Shown here: positions 61,502 through 64,000 of the stretch, one piece after another
How the letters are laid out: every line of letters begins with the position of its first letter
Position numbering within the stretch: position 1 is the first letter of the stretch
Assembly (NCBI GenBank): GCA_017308495.1
Contig: JAFKES010000079.1
Location: 1-64,000 of the forward strand
From: Afipia sp.
Lineage (GTDB): Bacteria > Pseudomonadota > Alphaproteobacteria > Rhizobiales > Xanthobacteraceae
Reading direction: 5' to 3'
DNA length: 64,000 nucleotides
Notes under the pieces: generated by a model
Told to the model about the DNA's origin: nothing
Database searches by the model: none
The model's input: the letters and a program-made list of their open reading frames with translations, nothing else
Translations under genes and position numbers: made by a program

Positions 61502-62563
61502 TCAGAGGCCGGCGGCCTTCGTCAAGTTGACGCGGAAACGGTCGCGGCGGCGCTGGTAGCCCCGGGTCTGCTCGGCGCTGGCATGGCCGAGCTGCTTCTG
61601 GACGTAGCGCTCGTCGACCTCAGCCGAGGAGGCGAGGCCGGCGCGCAGGGAATGACCTGCGAATTTCCCCTTCCGGTCGCCTTCGGGCAGATCGGCCCGC
61701 ACGCCGGCGGCGAGGGCGGCGGCCTTGACCAAACGCGCCACCTGCTTGTCGGTCAGCCGGTCCGGCCCGACGTCCTTTCCGCCGCCGCGGACCCGGCGGA
61801 ACAGCGGTCCGTGCCCGATTCGGGCGAGCTTGAGCCAGGTCTGCAGGGCAACAACCGGGCAGGTGGCGTCAGACGAGCCGCGGCCGATCTCGACCTCGCG
61901 CCAGCCCGTTTTGCCGCGCAGGGTGACGACCATGCCGTCCTTGAGGATCTCGCCCCAGCCGCTGCCGTCCTCGGTCTGCTCCGGCCCGACATCGAGGCCG
62001 ACGATTTCGGAGCGCCGCAGCCCGCCGGCAAAGCCCAGCAACAGCATGGAGCGGTCGCGCAGGCCGCGCAGGCTGCCGCGATCGAGCGTCTCGAGCATGG
62101 CGATGATGTCCTCAGGCAGAACGGCGTCCTTCTTCACGGGCGGGCGGCCGTGGGTGCGCCGGATGCCGGCGAGCACGGTCGCGACGTGGCGGTCCTGGCG
62201 GTCGAAGGCGAGGCCGCGCTGGCGGAACTGCCAGCTCAGGGCGGACAGCCGCCGCTCGATCGTTGACACGGCATCGGGCTTCGCGCCTGCTTTCCCGGCG
62301 GCGCAGGCGGTGATGTAGAGCCCGATGGTCTGGACATCCGGGGGCAGGGGATCGAGGCTTTGCCGCCGGCACCAGACACTGTAGTGCCGCCAATCCGCCC
62401 CATAGGCGCGGCGAGTGTTCTCGGCGCTGGACGCTTTGATGTAGTCGCGCGCCCGGTCGACGAGTGGCGCGAGATGAGCCGGCATGCGGGGAGGGGAGGT
62501 TTCCGTCACGTCCCGCACCTTGTCCGGAGAGTCATCGCCAGGGGAAGGTGATCGCGTGCTCAT
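61502..62563 (-). CDS. Tyrosine recombinase/integrase
   Basis: 353 aa. The SAM-like core-binding domain is at about 25-115 (KASSAENTRRAYGADWRHYSVWCRR). The catalytic domain has Arg in GGLRRSEIVGLD, His-x-x-Arg in GHSLRAGLAS, and the later LGHASAEQTRGYQRR, giving His and the nucleophile Tyr. It could resolve plasmid multimers or integrate elements. It is convergent with repC with only eight bases between, so it is likely a fixed backbone gene. Confidence 0.9.
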   Translation of the reverse strand: MSTRSPSPGDDSPDKVRDVTETSPPRMPAHLAPLVDRARDYIKASSAENTRRAYGADWRHYSVWCRRQSLDPLPPDVQTIGLYITACAAGKAGAKPDAVSTIERRLSALSWQFRQRGLAFDRQDRHVATVLAGIRRTHGRPPVKKDAVLPEDIIAMLETLDRGSLRGLRDRSMLLLGFAGGLRRSEIVGLDVGPEQTEDGSGWGEILKDGMVVTLRGKTGWREVEIGRGSSDATCPVVALQTWLKLARIGHGPLFRRVRGGGKDVGPDRLTDKQVARLVKAAALAAGVRADLPEGDRKGKFAGHSLRAGLASSAEVDERYVQKQLGHASAEQTRGYQRRRDRFRVNLTKAAGL

Positions 62564-62596
62564 GGTGTCCGTTGTACTTATCGAATATGTACAGGA

Positions 62597-62628
62597 TTGA
62601 CATTGTGGATGATCTCATGTACGTACAT
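62597..62628 (+). promoter_or_regulatory. Promoter and operator of the toxin-antitoxin pair
   Basis: TTGACA (62597-62602) with 17-bp spacing to TACGTA (62620-62625). The -10 lies inside the perfect palindrome ATGTACGTACAT (62617-62628); a related ATGTACA half-site is at 62587. This fits autorepression by the antitoxin. Confidence 0.6.
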
Positions 62629-62656
62629 TGGCTGCATAGAGAACGAGTTTTGCGCC

Positions 62657-62935
62657 ATGTCCCGCGTCGCCCTTGATGACACCAACCGCATGAACCTGCG
62701 GATCAAGCCTGAGGTGAAGGCACGGCTGCTGCGTGCGGCTGCGCTACGCCACACGGATCTGACCAGCTTCGTCACACAATCCGCCTTGCGTGAGGCTGAT
62801 GCGATCATTGCGGAAGCGGACGTCGTGAAGACCACGGAACGCGACTTTACTCGCATTCTCGACCTCCTGGACAATCCGCCGAAGCCGAACGCCAAGCTCC
62901 GCGCGGCCGCTGCCGCATTGCCCAAATCGCTGTGA
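62657..62935 (+). CDS. DUF1778 (TacA-type) antitoxin
   Basis: 92 aa from ATG 62657; a TTG 60 bases upstream falls in the promoter. The ribbon-helix-helix N-terminus reads RMNLRIKPEVKARLLRAAALR, followed by DLTSFVTQSALREADAIIAEAD and a C-terminal toxin-binding tail (DLLDNPPKPNAKLRAAAA). It neutralises and, with the toxin, represses the operon. Its stop overlaps the toxin start by four bases. Confidence 0.92.
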   Translation: MSRVALDDTNRMNLRIKPEVKARLLRAAALRHTDLTSFVTQSALREADAIIAEADVVKTTERDFTRILDLLDNPPKPNAKLRAAAAALPKSL

Positions 62936-63459
62936 CGGTTTCTGCCTGGCACGAGGAGGCAATCACAAAGGCCCATGACCGAAAGGCCTTCGACTGCGGC
63001 GACGACGCTCTGAACACGTTCTTGCTGCGGTTCGCGCGCCAAGGGCACGAACAGAACGCCGTCAAGACGTTTTGCGCCATCGCCGATGATACGCCAAACA
63101 AGGTCCTCGGTTTCTACAGTATCACTCCGGCCTCGGTCGCCCATGACGCTGTGCCGCCGGCAATGACCAAAGGGCTCGCTCGCCATAGGATTCCGGGATT
63201 TCTGCTGGCCCGGCTCGCCGTAGATAAGACGGTCGCGGGCCGGGGGCTCGGCGGACAGCTTTTGCTGGCTGCGGCCTTGCGCTGTCTTCGGGTGACGGCG
63301 GAGGTCGGCGGTGTTCTGATGATCATCGAAGCCAAGAACGAGCGCGTGGCGCAGTGGTACGCAGGCTTCGGCGCCGAGCCGCTCGCCGACCAGTCGCTGA
63401 CGCTCGTCGCCCCACTCGCCACCTTTGCGGCCGCGCTCCAGACCTCCGGCCATCTCTGA
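62932..63459 (+). CDS. GNAT-family acetyltransferase toxin (TacT type)
   Basis: 175 aa from GTG 62932 (GTGA overlap). GNAT fold: DCGDDALNTFLLRFARQGHEQN near the start, then GFYSITPASV. The acetyl-CoA loop VAGRGLGGQLLLAAALR follows, with the catalytic Tyr in VAQWYAGFGAEPL. TacT toxins acetylate the amino group of aminoacyl-tRNAs and stop translation. The pair would stabilise the plasmid by post-segregational killing. Confidence 0.93.
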   Translation: MTVSAWHEEAITKAHDRKAFDCGDDALNTFLLRFARQGHEQNAVKTFCAIADDTPNKVLGFYSITPASVAHDAVPPAMTKGLARHRIPGFLLARLAVDKTVAGRGLGGQLLLAAALRCLRVTAEVGGVLMIIEAKNERVAQWYAGFGAEPLADQSLTLVAPLATFAAALQTSGHL

Positions 63460-63622
63460 TCTTGTCAGAAGAGGGGAGGAGAGGCTGCCGGCGAGCCCGT
63501 CTGGTGTTTCCTCGGTCGACGAACCGGCGCCCGGCGGCGGGCTCTCAGGCGGCGCAGGGCCGTCCTGGGCGTCGAATGCGGGCTCGCGCGGGGCGTCAGG
63601 GCTCATTTTGCTATATTAAGAG

Positions 63623-63659
63623 AAAAACGTCCGATAATGCAACATTATCGGACGTTTTT
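63623..63659. repeat. Long perfect palindrome, operator or bidirectional terminator
   Basis: 17-bp perfect arms, AAAAACGTCCGATAATG and its complement, around a 3-base loop (CAA). The flanking A and T runs would make it a terminator on both strands. On the minus strand the centre also offers TTGCAT with TAATAT 18 bp on, placing a promoter through it toward 63606. It lies in the 271-base gap between the toxin gene and the DUF1403 gene; no other gene is seen there. Confidence 0.6.
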
Positions 63660-63730
63660 ATTTGCCGACAGGCGCGGCGGTTTGATGCGATAATCGTTGC
63701 CAAAAGCGCCGCGCTGAATCATGCTCCGGC

Positions 63731-64000
63731 ATGCCCTCGCGCGCGCGAATCCTTCCCGAACCCCCGCCGACCGTTGCCCCGATGCCGGACTGGGCGCGGG
63801 TCGAGCGGCACGAAAACCCCTTTGAAGGGCCGATATTTCTGGCCGGCGCGGCGCTCGCCGCGCTGCATCCGGCCGCGCGTCACGATCACCCGATTGGCGG
63901 GCTCTGGCGCCAGCGCCTGGCGCTGAAGGCGGCGGCGGCCGTCGCCGGCGTCGTCGGCCGCCGCGAAGACGAAAGCGGTCTGCGCGACGCGCATTATCTG
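63731..64000 (+). CDS. DUF1403-family protein, 5' part
   Basis: The frame is open from ATG 63731 to the window end (90 codons). The N-terminal residues PMPDWARVERHENPFEGPIF, then LAGAALAALHPAARHDHP and GGLWRQRLALKAAAAVAG and RREDESGLRDA, match the start of DUF1403 proteins, which are found mostly on alphaproteobacterial plasmids. The function is unknown. There is no signal peptide. A long overlapping frame on the other strand is a shadow. Confidence 0.8.
   Translation, partial: MPSRARILPEPPPTVAPMPDWARVERHENPFEGPIFLAGAALAALHPAARHDHPIGGLWRQRLALKAAAAVAGVVGRREDESGLRDAHYL

Noticed and set aside
62578..63606. Minus-strand 342-codon frame opposite the toxin-antitoxin pair
   Set aside because: Most of it is the antisense of two well-supported genes. 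Only the first 40 or so codons are plausible, and these are reported as an orphan gene start.

Overview
The window is part of a large alphaproteobacterial plasmid, most likely from a Rhizobiales or related host. The evidence is a repABC replication/partition cassette, known only from Alphaproteobacteria, next to a complete conjugation system of the Agrobacterium Ti-plasmid type under quorum control. An Irr-like (iron control element) palindrome upstream of a metal ATPase also fits a rhizobial or rhodobacterial host. The DNA is G+C rich, with some A+T-richer islands (traR, 28.5-30 kb, 43-44 kb).

Layout. 1-2.8 kb: small plasmid hypotheticals, a membrane-anchored staphylococcal-nuclease-like protein, and two genes sharing a duplicated structured leader. 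2.9-12.7 kb: traG-traD-traC (minus) divergent from traA-traF-traB-traH (plus), with oriT and a tra box between them, then the antiactivator traM and the AHL receptor traR. 12.8-46.8 kb: accessory cargo. 46.9-57.0 kb: the traI-trbBCDEJKLFGHI mating-pore operon (minus), including a trbK of only 57 codons. 57.1-61.5 kb: repA-parS-repB-ctRNA-repC, with a candidate oriV inside repC. 61.5-64 kb: tyrosine recombinase, tacA-tacT-type toxin-antitoxin pair, a long palindrome and the 5' end of a DUF1403 gene.

The cargo is a mosaic. 12.9-23.7 kb looks like a metal/iron and redox island: a P1B-4 ATPase, a two-component system, PepSY and cytochrome b561 proteins, DUF2271, a PepSY-flavodoxin-reductase fusion, ApbE and a ferric-reductase-like flavocytochrome. 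24.3-40.1 kb carries two related TetR-controlled export modules (HlyD/FtsX/ABC, and a ybhGFSR-like HlyD/ABC/ABC-2/ABC-2 operon) and a polyhydroxyalkanoate cluster (phaC, a phasin-like gene, a broken phaB). Near-identical TetR operators lie in front of all three. 40.1-46.8 kb holds a VIT-type transporter, a truncated RND pump, a truncated PTS IIA-like gene, two Rnk/GreA-type proteins, DUF1993, a broken xdhC, an intact ilvD, an AhpD-like protein and an IS5 remnant. IS630 and IS5 debris plus several truncated genes record stepwise assembly.

How it works together: TraI would make an acyl-homoserine lactone and TraR would bind it. TraR-AHL would then act at three near-identical 18-bp dyads that I found at the traC/traA and traI/repA divergent promoters, with TraM opposing it. 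This would couple relaxosome, mating pore and perhaps plasmid copy number to population density, as on Ti plasmids.
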